From positions 124,001 through 188,000 of the forward strand of contig JAVBLO010000007.1 of the NCBI GenBank assembly GCA_031553415.1: 64,000 nucleotides of DNA, given 5' to 3'. The DNA is from JAIRVZ01 sp031553415 (GTDB lineage: Bacteria; Bacteroidota; Bacteroidia; Bacteroidales; Azobacteroidaceae). Shown piece after piece: positions 34,958-44,934 of this stretch. The position numbers were made by a program, and so were the translations under genes. Position 1 is the stretch's first letter; every line of letters starts with the position of its first letter. Under the pieces are notes generated by a model. It searched no databases. It was not told the origin of the DNA and saw only the letters and a list, made by a program, of their open reading frames with translations.

Positions 34958-37288
34958 ATGGAAAGCAAAAAAACGGTACAAAAAACAATTAACAAAAAAG
35001 ACGACTTAAATCTAAAAGACTTCATCACATTATTTACCAAAAACTGGAAATGGTTTGCTTTAAGTGCCTTTCTTTTTGTTTCGATGGGAGTAATGTATCT
35101 TTTAATAAAAAATCCGGTATATTATGTTGATGCTTCTATTTTGTTACGTGAAGATGATAAAAAATCAGCATCCTCAGCTATGTCTATGTTATCTGGGTTA
35201 GGAGACTTGGGTTCGATGATGGGAAGTAAGAATGTTGATAATGAAGTAGGTGTCTTGAATACCCGTATGATTTTAAAAAGTGCGATTCAGAAATTGAACC
35301 TGAATGTTATATGCACAACTAAAGAAGGCTTGAAAACTGTAGACATGTATCCGGCTTCGCCTTACATAATAACTGTTGATTCTGCACAGGTCGATACAAT
35401 CAAGGATGTTATCAAATTTAAGATAAAACCCCTTAAGAGAAATCAATATGAAGTTTCCGGAAAGTATAAGTCGGAAAAGTTCAAAACCACAATTTCCGGT
35501 TTTCCTGCAGTCTTGAAAACTCCGGCGATTGATGTAAATATAGATAAAAATCCTGGTGTCAACTTGAAAAAAGATGACCAACAAGTGAAGGTTACTATCA
35601 TTAATCCCAATGTGTTGACTTATTTATTGGGTAAAGAAGTAAAGATAGGTGCTACAAGTAAAAAAACAAGTATAATCAGGTTAGGGTTGGAAGCTGATAA
35701 TGTAAAAAAAGCCCAGGATTTATTAACCACTTTGATCGCAATTTTCAATAAGGAAGCGGTAAATGATAAAAATATCGAAGCAATGAATACTGCTGCTTTT
35801 GTAGATGAAAGGCTTGCTGTTATTGCTGACGAATTGGAAGTTGTAGAAAAAAATGTTCAAAAATATAAACAGGATAATAATCTTACAGATATTTCATCTG
35901 AAGCAAAGTTGTTTTTGGAACAATTGGGAGAATCTGAGGCCAAGCGAATTGAAACACAGATTCAAATGAATGTCATCCAATATTTGGAAAATTATGTTCA
36001 GGACGAAAAGAATAAAGATAAGATGATCCCCGGTGTTGGATTGGAAGACAAAGGATTACAGGCAATTATTCTGAAATACAATGAACTTTTAATTGAAAGG
36101 AATTCATTGGAGAGTGCATCTTCCGGTATAAATCCGACTTTGCAAACCATGAATACCCAATTGGTTTCAATGCGCCAGAATATTATTTCTAATATAAAGA
36201 ATGTTAAGGCAAGCTTGAATGTAATGCATCAGGACTTGAAGAGCCAGGATAAAGTAATGAACAATAGAATCAAATCGATTCCCCGTCAGGAGCGGGAATA
36301 TATTGAAATTGCCCGCCAACGTGAAATTAAAGAAAAATTATATTTATTTTTATTGCAGAAAAGAGAGGAAACCAATCTTAGCTTAGCTTCTGTTACTCCT
36401 AAAGCCAAAACTATTGATATTCCGATGCCAAGTGTCAAGCCAATTGCACCTAAAAAAATGACAACACTTGCTATCATGTTCTGTTTAGGAATAGGCTTTC
36501 CATTTGTATTTTTCTATTTGAAGAAGCAATTGAAAACACAAATTGATTCCAAAGAAGAATTGGAAAAACTTTGTGATGCTGAAATTATTGGCGAAATTTG
36601 CCAGAGTAAAAATAAAGAACATATTGTTGTCAAGAAAGATTCGATGGCTCCGGAAGTTGAATTGTTCCGGTTATTACGTGCCAACATATTGTTCAAAATA
36701 AAAGGAACGGATAAAAAGGTTATCATGATAACTTCAACCATTGCAGGAGAAGGAAAAACATTTATTGGGGCTAATCTGGCCATGAGTTTTGCGCTTACCG
36801 GCAAAAAGGTGTTGTTAGCTGGATTGGATATTCGTAAACCGAGGCTTGCAGAGTATCTGAATTTGCCTAAAGCCAATGGAATTACCAACTACCTGTCGGA
36901 AAGCGGATTTGTTCCTGATGATTTGATTCAAAAATCAAGTGTTCATCCAAACTTGGAAATCCTTCAGGCAGGAGTGGTTCCTCCAAATCCCAACGAATTA
37001 TTAATGGAAGATAATTTGGATGAATTATTCAAATATTACCGTACAAAATATGATTATATCATAATAGATACAGCTCCGGTTGGAATTGTTTCAGATACGT
37101 TCTTGTTGGATCGATTGGCAGATATTACTCTTTATGTCAGCAGAATTGGATATGTGCATAAAGATAGTGTGAAAAATATCAATACGATTGTAGATAAAGA
37201 TAGTTTGAGGAATCTTTATGTGGTGGCCAATGGAGTTGATTTGGGAGAAAAGAACGGTGGGTATGGATATGGGTATGGACATAAATAA
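34958..37288 (+). CDS. wzc: Wzc-type polysaccharide co-polymerase/tyrosine autokinase, copy 1
   Basis: 776 residues. A Wzz domain with membrane helices at about 30-50 and 500-525 brackets a long periplasmic coiled-coil region (DERLAVIADELEVVEKNVQK). The C-terminal BY-kinase has Walker A' AGEGKT (596-601), Walker A LAGLDIRKPRL and Walker B YDYIIIDTAPVG. It ends in a Tyr-rich tail (GGYGYGYGHK) that should be the autophosphorylation cluster. It controls chain length and export of the polysaccharide with a Wza partner. No wza is adjacent; the only one in the window is at 46880, beside a second Wzc copy. Confidence 0.93.
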   Translation: MESKKTVQKTINKKDDLNLKDFITLFTKNWKWFALSAFLFVSMGVMYLLIKNPVYYVDASILLREDDKKSASSAMSMLSGLGDLGSMMGSKNVDNEVGVLNTRMILKSAIQKLNLNVICTTKEGLKTVDMYPASPYIITVDSAQVDTIKDVIKFKIKPLKRNQYEVSGKYKSEKFKTTISGFPAVLKTPAIDVNIDKNPGVNLKKDDQQVKVTIINPNVLTYLLGKEVKIGATSKKTSIIRLGLEADNVKKAQDLLTTLIAIFNKEAVNDKNIEAMNTAAFVDERLAVIADELEVVEKNVQKYKQDNNLTDISSEAKLFLEQLGESEAKRIETQIQMNVIQYLENYVQDEKNKDKMIPGVGLEDKGLQAIILKYNELLIERNSLESASSGINPTLQTMNTQLVSMRQNIISNIKNVKASLNVMHQDLKSQDKVMNNRIKSIPRQEREYIEIARQREIKEKLYLFLLQKREETNLSLASVTPKAKTIDIPMPSVKPIAPKKMTTLAIMFCLGIGFPFVFFYLKKQLKTQIDSKEELEKLCDAEIIGEICQSKNKEHIVVKKDSMAPEVELFRLLRANILFKIKGTDKKVIMITSTIAGEGKTFIGANLAMSFALTGKKVLLAGLDIRKPRLAEYLNLPKANGITNYLSESGFVPDDLIQKSSVHPNLEILQAGVVPPNPNELLMEDNLDELFKYYRTKYDYIIIDTAPVGIVSDTFLLDRLADITLYVSRIGYVHKDSVKNINTIVDKDSLRNLYVVANGVDLGEKNGGYGYGYGHK

Positions 37289-37309
37289 AAATTTACATTA
37301 CAAATTATT

Positions 37310-38482
37310 ATGTCTGAATTTAAAAACTATATTACATATAAGAGATATATAAGTTTTTTTATTATATCTATTTTGATACCAGTGTTTATCTTCTGGCTTT
37401 CCGATGAAAGAATAAAAGACTTATCAGCATACTTGTTTTTGTTTTTATTTGGATATTTAATATACAAAATAAGAAGTGTTTTTTTATGTTTTTTGCTTTT
37501 ATATTTCATTTTTTATGTTTTTTTCTTCCACTCAGGGAACTTAACAATACGAGCTAGCTATATGATTTCTTTTGTACTAACATGTGCTTGCTTACATGGA
37601 TTAAATAGTTTAGATGTCGATTTAAGGGATTATAGCCCCCAATTATTATATTATTTTATTCTAATATTATTTTTATGTTATATCATTTCCATAAACCCAA
37701 CAGAAAAAACCTATGATGATCGTATATATTATCATGGATTTGTTATTGCACATCATTTTGCTTATATCACAGCCTTTTGTGGCTATTTTTTAATTCGAAG
37801 AACTAAAATTATACTTGGTTTATTGATTGTTTTTGTTGGGTTGGTTGTAGGAACCAGGAGTGGTATTCTTGTTAGCTTGATTCCTGTAATCTATCTTGTA
37901 AAAAAATATATATTTGATAATTCTAAAAATAAGTTTCAGAATATTATTTTTATAGGGATTGGAGGGATTGTGTTAGCGTCATTGTTTGTTTTTTTTTTCA
38001 GAGAACAAATCTCTACTTCATTAGTGACATTTTCAAATTTTTCCATTGATATTTTTTCTGAAAATAATGAACAAAGTATAGATTTTACGGCATCAAGATC
38101 TATATTGTGGGCACTTGCTTTTATGAAAATAGCTTCAGATGGTTTTGGAATAGTAAATTTGACAGGAAGAGGTCCTGCTGCATCTTTAGACTTTTTAGAA
38201 GAAGAATATGGCATACGTTTGTGGCTGCATAATGATTTTTTTGATGTGTTTTTTTGTTTGGGTATTATAGGTGTAACTATTTATATTTATTGTATTTATC
38301 GATATTATCGTTCTACCCAAGATGTATATATATTGATGATGATGATATTAGCTATGTTTACTAATGGTTTTTTTACTTACATGCCTATAATGTATATAGC
38401 CTTACATATACTATCAATAAAATTAGAAAAATTAGAAAATGAAACTTCAGATGAAAATATATGCTGTGATAACGACTTATAA
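37310..38482 (+). CDS. wzy: O-antigen/exopolysaccharide polymerase (Wzy-like)
   Basis: 390 residues, about 10-11 membrane helices, strongly AT-rich DNA. A large periplasmic loop near residues 255-310 ends in LHNDFFDVFFCLGI, typical of Wzy polymerases (HND or HNxF followed by a Gly-rich helix). GTRSGILVSL (about 183-192) fits the conserved Arg region before it. It should join repeat units on the periplasmic face. Sequence divergence is the rule in this family, so the call rests on topology and context. It overlaps the next gene by 44 nt. Confidence 0.75.
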   Translation: MSEFKNYITYKRYISFFIISILIPVFIFWLSDERIKDLSAYLFLFLFGYLIYKIRSVFLCFLLLYFIFYVFFFHSGNLTIRASYMISFVLTCACLHGLNSLDVDLRDYSPQLLYYFILILFLCYIISINPTEKTYDDRIYYHGFVIAHHFAYITAFCGYFLIRRTKIILGLLIVFVGLVVGTRSGILVSLIPVIYLVKKYIFDNSKNKFQNIIFIGIGGIVLASLFVFFFREQISTSLVTFSNFSIDIFSENNEQSIDFTASRSILWALAFMKIASDGFGIVNLTGRGPAASLDFLEEEYGIRLWLHNDFFDVFFCLGIIGVTIYIYCIYRYYRSTQDVYILMMMILAMFTNGFFTYMPIMYIALHILSIKLEKLENETSDENICCDNDL

Positions 38483-39326
38483 CAGACTTGATTTGTTGAA
38501 GAAGTGTTTGGATGGATTAAGAATGCAAACACATTCATTAGATAAAATAGTTGTTGTAAATAATGGGTCAACAGATGGGACAACAGAATTCCTGGAGCTG
38601 GAATCAGGATTGTTTGTTATTCATCAAAGAAACCTGGGAGGAGCTGGCGGCTTTTATACAGGAATGAAATATGCATCTGAGAATGGAGCCGAATGGGTTT
38701 GGATGATGGACGATGATGTTGTCCCTGCTGATGATTGCTTAGAAAACCTTTTAAAATATACTTTCATTTCTGAATGTATACATCCGACTCGTTTTTTTTT
38801 AGACGGAAAAAGATTTAATTGGGAACATTGTTTCTCATTAATGGATTGGAAAATTATAGATTTTCCCCTGAGTTATTTTATTAATCATGAAAATAATGCT
38901 TCTTTTGTGAATGTAGGGTGTTTTGAAGGAATGCTTATTTCTCAAAAGATTATTGCCAAAATTGGATTTCCTGATTCCCGCTTTTTTATAGCGGGAGACG
39001 ATACGGTATATGGTTTTATGGCCAGTTTATACACAAATGTATCTGTCGTGAAAAATGCTCATATGTATAGAGCGAAAAAATCTACAGATTTACCTTATAG
39101 TCCTCTGTTTTTATATTATAATTATCGCAACTTTCATTTATTTAATGAATATTGTAAGAATATTTATAATAAGAATTTATCTTTCAAGACTCATATTAAT
39201 TATTGGATATCGGCATTGAAATATATGGGAGGAATTATTAAAGAAAAAAGAGTTCCGAGTAAGCATAAGTTTAAATATCTCAAATCAGTGCTTAGAGGTG
39301 TAATGCATTCTTATATGAAAATTTGA
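38439..39326 (+). CDS. GT2 glycosyltransferase, galactofuranosyltransferase/rhamnosyltransferase-like
   Basis: 295 residues; an ATG at 38451 is an alternative start just before the fold (MKIYAVITTYNR). Motifs are VVVNNGSTDGT, then NLGGAGGFYTGM and WMMDDDVVP with the metal-binding Asp residues. The NLGGAGGF and DDD pattern is shared by GlfT-type galactofuranosyl and some rhamnosyl transferases. UDP-galactopyranose mutase two genes downstream supplies UDP-galactofuranose, so Galf transfer is likely (inference). It acts on the cytoplasmic face of the inner membrane. Its start lies inside the polymerase gene. Confidence 0.85.
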   Translation: MKLQMKIYAVITTYNRLDLLKKCLDGLRMQTHSLDKIVVVNNGSTDGTTEFLELESGLFVIHQRNLGGAGGFYTGMKYASENGAEWVWMMDDDVVPADDCLENLLKYTFISECIHPTRFFLDGKRFNWEHCFSLMDWKIIDFPLSYFINHENNASFVNVGCFEGMLISQKIIAKIGFPDSRFFIAGDDTVYGFMASLYTNVSVVKNAHMYRAKKSTDLPYSPLFLYYNYRNFHLFNEYCKNIYNKNLSFKTHINYWISALKYMGGIIKEKRVPSKHKFKYLKSVLRGVMHSYMKI

Positions 39327-39336
39327 TTGAAAATTT

Positions 39337-40797
39337 GTGGGCAATCAGAAATCCATAAAATATAATTTCACATTTAGTTTGATAAACACTTTGTCAAACA
39401 TTTTGTTTCCATTGATAACATTTCCTTATGCCTCAAGGATTTTGCTGTCAGAGGGAATTGGTCATGTGCAATTTTTTTCATCTGCAATTGATTACATCAT
39501 ACTTTTGACTTCCCTTGGAATCCCACTTTATGGAATAAAGACAATATCAAAAGTAAAGAATGATCCTCAAAAGCTTTCTGTGACCACTGTCGAAATTCTG
39601 TCATTACATACAATTATGACTTTTTTAGGATATGTCATAGTCTATCTATTAATAATTTCATTTCAAAAATTCCAACAGGATATACCTCTGTTATTGTTTC
39701 TAAGCTCTTCTCTTATATTAAATGCTATTGGTGTTCAGTGGTTTTATCAAGGTGTTGAAGATTTTAAATATATTACCATACGAAGTTTGATTGTCAAGCT
39801 AATTTCTCTTATTGTCCTGTTTTTATTTGTAAAAACAAAAGAAGATATTATTCCTTATGCTATGGTAAATATTGTCGGTATAGGAGTCGGTAATATCTTT
39901 AATTTTATTAGGCTTCGCAGGTATATTAAAATTCGATACATTGAATTTAAAAATATAAATATTTCCCAGCACTTGAGACCGGCAATAATTATTTTTACAT
40001 TAAATCTTATCATAAGTATTTATACTGGTTTGGATACGCTTATGCTCGGTTTTATGTCCGGAGATCAATCCGTTGGACTATATACTGCGGCAGTAAAAAT
40101 GAATCGGCTGATTTTAGGTGTATTCGGAGCATTGAGCTTTGTATTATTGCCCAGACTATCAAGTCTTATTTTCGAAAACAATTATGAAGATTTTAGACGT
40201 ATAGCACAAAAAGGCATTTATGTTGCTTATTTTATTTCATTACCTGCTGTAATCCTTCTGCAATTTTATGCAGATTCCATTATTCATATTCTCACAGGAA
40301 CAGATTATGAACCGGCGATTAAAACTTTGAGAATTATTGCGCCAAGTATTATCTTCATTGCAATTTCAAATATTTTGGGAATACAAATCTTATTTCCTCA
40401 GGGAAAAGAAAAATTTGTTATAATTTCAACAGTTTGCGGAGCGTTTATTAATTTTACCATAAATCTCATTCTTATACCTGTTCTGTCGCAAGATGGTGCA
40501 GCAGTGAGTATTGTAATTGCAGAATTGATAGTTACAGTTATTATGTATTTAATTGGAAAAAAATTTATTCCCGTAAAATTATTTAATGCTGATATTTTAA
40601 AATACTTCTTTGCTGGCGGATTTATGATAATAATGTTACTCTTGCTAAGAATATTATTTCCTGAATCTATTGGAGCTTTTATTCTTGGCTCCGCCTTTGC
40701 AATCTTATGTTATTGTATTTTTCTCTACATGAGCAAAGATTCTATCATTTTAGAATGTTTTTCATTAATAAACAGGCGACATGGAAATGGAATATGA
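39337..40797 (+). CDS. wzx: Wzx-type polysaccharide flippase
   Basis: 486 residues from a GTG start. About 14 membrane helices of the MVF/oligosaccharide flippase fold: NTLSNILFPLITFPYASRIL, then SEGIGHVQFFSS and LGIPLYGIKTI at the N-terminus; YTGLDTLMLGFMSG in the middle. It flips the lipid-linked repeat unit to the periplasm. The 17-nt overlap with the UDP-galactopyranose mutase gene shows operon coupling. Confidence 0.92.
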   Translation: MGNQKSIKYNFTFSLINTLSNILFPLITFPYASRILLSEGIGHVQFFSSAIDYIILLTSLGIPLYGIKTISKVKNDPQKLSVTTVEILSLHTIMTFLGYVIVYLLIISFQKFQQDIPLLLFLSSSLILNAIGVQWFYQGVEDFKYITIRSLIVKLISLIVLFLFVKTKEDIIPYAMVNIVGIGVGNIFNFIRLRRYIKIRYIEFKNINISQHLRPAIIIFTLNLIISIYTGLDTLMLGFMSGDQSVGLYTAAVKMNRLILGVFGALSFVLLPRLSSLIFENNYEDFRRIAQKGIYVAYFISLPAVILLQFYADSIIHILTGTDYEPAIKTLRIIAPSIIFIAISNILGIQILFPQGKEKFVIISTVCGAFINFTINLILIPVLSQDGAAVSIVIAELIVTVIMYLIGKKFIPVKLFNADILKYFFAGGFMIIMLLLLRILFPESIGAFILGSAFAILCYCIFLYMSKDSIILECFSLINRRHGNGI

Positions 40798-41869
40798 TTA
40801 TTTAATAGTAGGAGCTGGATTATTTGGTGCTATTTTTGCCAGAGAAGCCTCGCTTAGAGGGCATAAATGTTTAGTAATAGATAAAAGAAGTCATATCGGA
40901 GGAAACTTGTATTGTGAAAAAGTCAATGATATAAATGTGCATACATATGGTGCACATATTTTTCATACTAGCAATAAAGAGGTTTGGGAGTACATGAATC
41001 AATTTGTAGAATTCAATCATTATGTAAATTCTCCTATTGCGAATTATAAAGGAAAGCTGTATAATCTTCCCTTTAACATGAATACTTTTTATCAACTTTG
41101 GGGAGTAACCACACCCGCAGATGCTGAAAAGAGAATTCAGGAACAGACAAAGAAAATTACTAATGAACCTCAGAATCTTGAAGAACAGGCGATTTCTTTA
41201 GTCGGTGAAGATATTTATGAAATATTGATTAAGGGGTATACAGAAAAGCAGTGGGGGAGGCCGGTTCAGGAATTGCCTTCGTTTATTATAAAGAGGCTAC
41301 CATTACGCTTTACATTCAACAATAATTATTTCAACGACACTTACCAGGGAATTCCCAAGGGAGGTTATAATGTTATATTTTCCAAATGTTTTCAAAATTG
41401 CGATGTGCTTTTAAATACTGATTTTTTTCAACATCAGGAACTTAAAGCCAAAGCAAAAAAGATAATATTTACAGGTGCAATTGATCAATATTATAATTAT
41501 TGTTATGGAAAATTGGAATATCGCTCGCTTAATTTTGAACATGAAATTTTAAATATTCCGAATTATCAGGGAAATGCTGTGATAAATTATACGGATGAAG
41601 AAACTCCTTTCACAAGGATAATTGAACATAAGCATTTTGAGTTTGGACAACAGTCAACAACAGTTGTTACCAAAGAATTTTCTGTAAACTGGGAAGAAGG
41701 CCTAGAACAATTTTATCCGATTAATGATGAAATAAATAATGAGATCTTTTCAAAGTATAAAGAACTGGCTAATCAAGAAGAGAATGTCTTGTTTGGAGGC
41801 CGGTTAGGCGATTATAAGTATTATGACATGCATCATATCGTGGAAAATTGTCTACGTCTTTTTACGTGA
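40781..41869 (+). CDS. glf: UDP-galactopyranose mutase
   Basis: 362 residues. The FAD-binding GxGxxG is YLIVGAGLFGAIFAR, followed by DKRSHIGGN and TYGAHIFHT. Later come GYTEKQWG and the C-terminal GGRLGDYKYYDMHH, all typical of bacterial Glf. It converts UDP-galactopyranose to UDP-galactofuranose using reduced FAD. Its presence predicts galactofuranose in the polymer. The gap that follows (41870-41971) has a short hairpin (CTTTTATC/GATAAAAG, 41935-41954) and two copies of GTCGATTAA (41897, 41954). Confidence 0.96.
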   Translation: MEMEYDYLIVGAGLFGAIFAREASLRGHKCLVIDKRSHIGGNLYCEKVNDINVHTYGAHIFHTSNKEVWEYMNQFVEFNHYVNSPIANYKGKLYNLPFNMNTFYQLWGVTTPADAEKRIQEQTKKITNEPQNLEEQAISLVGEDIYEILIKGYTEKQWGRPVQELPSFIIKRLPLRFTFNNNYFNDTYQGIPKGGYNVIFSKCFQNCDVLLNTDFFQHQELKAKAKKIIFTGAIDQYYNYCYGKLEYRSLNFEHEILNIPNYQGNAVINYTDEETPFTRIIEHKHFEFGQQSTTVVTKEFSVNWEEGLEQFYPINDEINNEIFSKYKELANQEENVLFGGRLGDYKYYDMHHIVENCLRLFT

Positions 41870-41971
41870 TATAAGCATCTTATTTATTTTGAAGGTGTCG
41901 ATTAATAATATATTATCCTTACTTTATCCAGAGTCTTTTATCGTATGATAAAAGTCGATTAACATAGAACA

Positions 41972-43039
41972 ATGAAAGAAGTTTTAGTCTCAGTACTTAT
42001 CCCTTGTTACAATGCTGCGTCTTTTATTAAGGATGCAATTAATTCTATAACTAACCAAACGTATAAGAAACTGGAGATTATTTGCATAAATGATTCTTCT
42101 AAAGATGAAACGGGAAATATTTTAGAAGATTTGGCCAAGAAAGACTCCCGTATAAAAGTTTATCATAATGATGAAAATTTAGGATTAATTCGGACACTGA
42201 ATAAAGGTATAAATTTAGCTAATGGAGGGTATGTTGCGCGAATGGATGCTGATGATATTTCTCTCCTTACTAGAATTGAAGAAGAAATGAATTTGATACT
42301 TTCTGATGAAACCATTGATGCAGTTTCCATATATACAGACCGAATAACATCTAAAGGTAAAACAATAGGAAAATTTAATCATTTTTGTTGTACTGAATCT
42401 AATTCCTGTCGATTCATGGCATTATTTGACGCACCAATATTGCATGCAGGTTTACTTATTAAAACGAAAATTTTGAAAGAATATATGTTTTGCACTTTAC
42501 CTTCATCTATGCATATAGAAGATTATGAACTTTGGAATAGAATGCTGGCAGATGGAAGGAAATTTAAGATAATACCAAAAATATTATATCGTTATCGTGT
42601 TAATTTTGAAAGTGTCAGTTATAAAGAATCTGATTTGCAGAAAAAAAACCATACTCAATGTTCAAAATTTTTTTTAAAAAAAGAACTAGGTATAGAACTT
42701 GAAGAAAGTGTTCATAGAATAGTTATATCTAGATTTTATCCTTCAGATGTAAATTATAGGAACGTGAAACAAGCTTTGTTGAAATTTAACATAATAAAAA
42801 ATTCATATTTAAGTAAAAATGAGCCTATAGATAAAAAATCAAAACAGGAAATTATTAGTTTTGTGGAGCAAAGAACTTTATTCATATTAACAAAAACTAT
42901 AGCTGTTGCATCAGTCTCTGATAAAATAAAACTTTTGAGGCTTGTCCTAAAAAATATCCATTTGTTTTTTAATCTTAAAACATGGGAAAATATAAAATTA
43001 AGATTTTTATGGTTAGCTTTAACAAGGTATTATACTTGA
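41972..43039 (+). CDS. GT2 family glycosyltransferase
   Basis: 355 residues. The GT-A fold starts VSVLIPCYNAASFIKDAINS and has CINDSSKDETG, then GGYVARMDADDIS as the metal-binding DxD region, and HIEDYELWNRM. Substrate and linkage cannot be read from sequence. The C-terminal ~130 residues are Lys-rich and not diagnostic. Its DNA is very AT-rich, like the rest of the central cassette. Confidence 0.9.
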   Translation: MKEVLVSVLIPCYNAASFIKDAINSITNQTYKKLEIICINDSSKDETGNILEDLAKKDSRIKVYHNDENLGLIRTLNKGINLANGGYVARMDADDISLLTRIEEEMNLILSDETIDAVSIYTDRITSKGKTIGKFNHFCCTESNSCRFMALFDAPILHAGLLIKTKILKEYMFCTLPSSMHIEDYELWNRMLADGRKFKIIPKILYRYRVNFESVSYKESDLQKKNHTQCSKFFLKKELGIELEESVHRIVISRFYPSDVNYRNVKQALLKFNIIKNSYLSKNEPIDKKSKQEIISFVEQRTLFILTKTIAVASVSDKIKLLRLVLKNIHLFFNLKTWENIKLRFLWLALTRYYT

Positions 43040-43114
43040 CTTTATAGGAACTATAGAAATGAGTAATAAGCTGGATAATACTTGCCACAATATAATGGCG
43101 CAAATTTGTTTCAG

Positions 43115-44209
43115 GTGAAAAAAGACAAGCTAAACATATTGATTACATCTCCAAATCTAAATGTAACAAAGAATGTGAGTGGAATATCTTCTGTTGTACA
43201 GCTGATAATGGAGAATACAGATCATTTTTATATTCAGTTTTCTTTAGGAAGTGAAGATAAGGACAAACAAAAGAAAAATCTTACTTGGTTAATTCGGCAG
43301 ATAAAAATATTTGTTAGTTATTACAAAAAAATTAAAAATACTGAGATTGATTTAGTACATTTAAATGTTCCATGCGATACCAAAGGTATTTTTAGAGAAT
43401 ATGTCACATCAAGTTTAACGAAATTTTCAAAAAAAAAGGTATTGATACACTTACATGGAGGTGAATTTTTAATGAAAAAACCGTCTAACTTTATAACGTT
43501 ATATTGTTTGAAAAAAGTTTTGCAACGAGGAGAACAAGTAATTGTATTGAGTCAATTGGAAAAAGAAAGTCTTTCAAAATTATATAATTTCTCTCATGCA
43601 ATACCTTTACCTAACAGTGTTGATATTTCACCAATTCCATATCATAATTTTAATGTAAGTCAGGAAGAAAAAAAACAAATTCTTTTTTTGGGAAGAATTC
43701 ATGAAAGTAAAGGGATTTTTGATATAATTCCCGCATTTGAGAAATTGTATAAAGAAATACCTTTTAAATTTGTTGTTTGTGGTACAGGACCTCAGAAGGA
43801 TGATTTGATAGTGGGGTGTCAAAAGTTCATGAAAGATGATTTTGTTTACAGAGGTATTGTTTCCGGGCAAGAAAAAATGGATGTAATATCGGTGTCTGAC
43901 ATATTTGTTTTACCTTCTCGTTATGGAGAAGGATTACCAATGGCTTTGTTAGAAACTATGGCTGCTGGTCTGGTTCCTGTTGTCACAAATGATGCTTCAA
44001 TGGAATATGTTATTAAAGACAATTATAATGGTATTGTTGTTAATAAACAGGATCCGGAAGATATTTATTTGAAAATAAGTAGTTTGTTGAAAAACCAGGG
44101 CAATATGAGGCAAATAGGAAATAATGCGAGAAAGACAATAGAGAATGATTACAATGCAGATACTTATGTGAAAAAATTAAACGAAATTTATTATAAGATA
44201 TGCCAGTAG
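43115..44209 (+). CDS. GT4 family glycosyltransferase
   Basis: About 364 residues from GTG 43115; a TTG at 43082 is the longer in-frame alternative and no ATG is available. GTG is preferred because the GT-B fold starts directly after it (KLNILITSPNLNV). The C-terminal half has FLGRIHESKGIFDIIPAF, VVCGTGPQKDD and LPSRYGEGLPMALLETMAAG, the GT4 E-x7-E donor-binding region. A short out-of-frame ORF (ATG 43058, 19 codons) ends with TGA overlapping this GTG (GTGA), which could couple translation. The end overlaps the next gene by 10 nt. Confidence 0.85.
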   Translation: MKKDKLNILITSPNLNVTKNVSGISSVVQLIMENTDHFYIQFSLGSEDKDKQKKNLTWLIRQIKIFVSYYKKIKNTEIDLVHLNVPCDTKGIFREYVTSSLTKFSKKKVLIHLHGGEFLMKKPSNFITLYCLKKVLQRGEQVIVLSQLEKESLSKLYNFSHAIPLPNSVDISPIPYHNFNVSQEEKKQILFLGRIHESKGIFDIIPAFEKLYKEIPFKFVVCGTGPQKDDLIVGCQKFMKDDFVYRGIVSGQEKMDVISVSDIFVLPSRYGEGLPMALLETMAAGLVPVVTNDASMEYVIKDNYNGIVVNKQDPEDIYLKISSLLKNQGNMRQIGNNARKTIENDYNADTYVKKLNEIYYKICQ

Positions 44210-44934
44210 TTCAATGTTGTAATTTCCCATTATTTAAAGGAAATCTAAAAGAGTATAAGTATCAAGCCTGTAATAAATTTGTGGTTAATACTATCAGTCC
44301 TAATTCTTATGGGTTGTCAAAAAAAGATGTAATAGTAAAAGAAAGTTTGCAAAAAAGTGATATTCTTATCCTTGATGGAGTGTATTTTGGACTGTTGCCA
44401 TTGATAAAATGTAATATCAAAATAAACAGAATTACGGGATGGGACGCTTTTATACATTATTCTCAAGAATTAAATAAAGAAAAAGGCCGCGTGTTTTTTT
44501 TAGGTTCAACAATAGAAACATTAAAGAAAATTGAACAAAAATATAAAAATGATTTTCCCAATGTAGAAATTGGATACTATTCTCCTCCGTTCAAACCGTC
44601 TTTTTCTAAAGATGAGAATGAAAAAATAATATGTGCAATAAATGAGTTCAAACCCAATGTTGTATTTGTTGGAATGACAGCACCCAAACAGGAAATTTGG
44701 GCGAGTTCCAATGCTCAATCTTTAGACATCAATTTGATATGTTCGATAGGAAATGTTTTCGATTGGTATGCGGGAAACTCAAAAAGACCAAATGTTTTTT
44801 GGCAAAAAATAGGATTGGAATGGCTTGTACGTATTTTTTATAGAAAAGAAATATTCAAAAGGAATATTGGAAACCAAATGATTTTTTTCAAAGACTTATT
44901 ATTAGATATAACTAAAATAAAAAAGATATGCTAA
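44200..44934 (+). CDS. GT26 family glycosyltransferase (WecG/TagA/CpsF)
   Basis: 244 residues. GT26 hallmarks are visible: ILDGVYFGLLPL in place of the usual DGxG/GRP region, RITGWDAF, VFFLGSTIETL, VFVGMTAPKQEIW and GNVFDWYAGNSKRPNVFWQ, then GLEWLVRIF. Members add a second sugar, often N-acetylmannosamine type, to a polyprenyl-diphosphate-linked first sugar. No initiating phosphoglycosyltransferase is in the window, so that step must be encoded elsewhere. It overlaps both neighbours (10 and 7 nt). Confidence 0.92.
   Translation: MPVVQCCNFPLFKGNLKEYKYQACNKFVVNTISPNSYGLSKKDVIVKESLQKSDILILDGVYFGLLPLIKCNIKINRITGWDAFIHYSQELNKEKGRVFFLGSTIETLKKIEQKYKNDFPNVEIGYYSPPFKPSFSKDENEKIICAINEFKPNVVFVGMTAPKQEIWASSNAQSLDINLICSIGNVFDWYAGNSKRPNVFWQKIGLEWLVRIFYRKEIFKRNIGNQMIFFKDLLLDITKIKKIC

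Noticed and set aside
34782..35009. A 75-codon plus-strand ORF before the first Wzc gene
   Set aside because: Lys/Ile-rich random-looking sequence, no ribosome-binding site, overlaps the promoter region and the Wzc start in another frame.
43040..44209. Calling the GT4 gene a frameshifted pseudogene
   Set aside because: The full GT-B fold is intact from the GTG at 43115 onward, so nothing essential appears lost.
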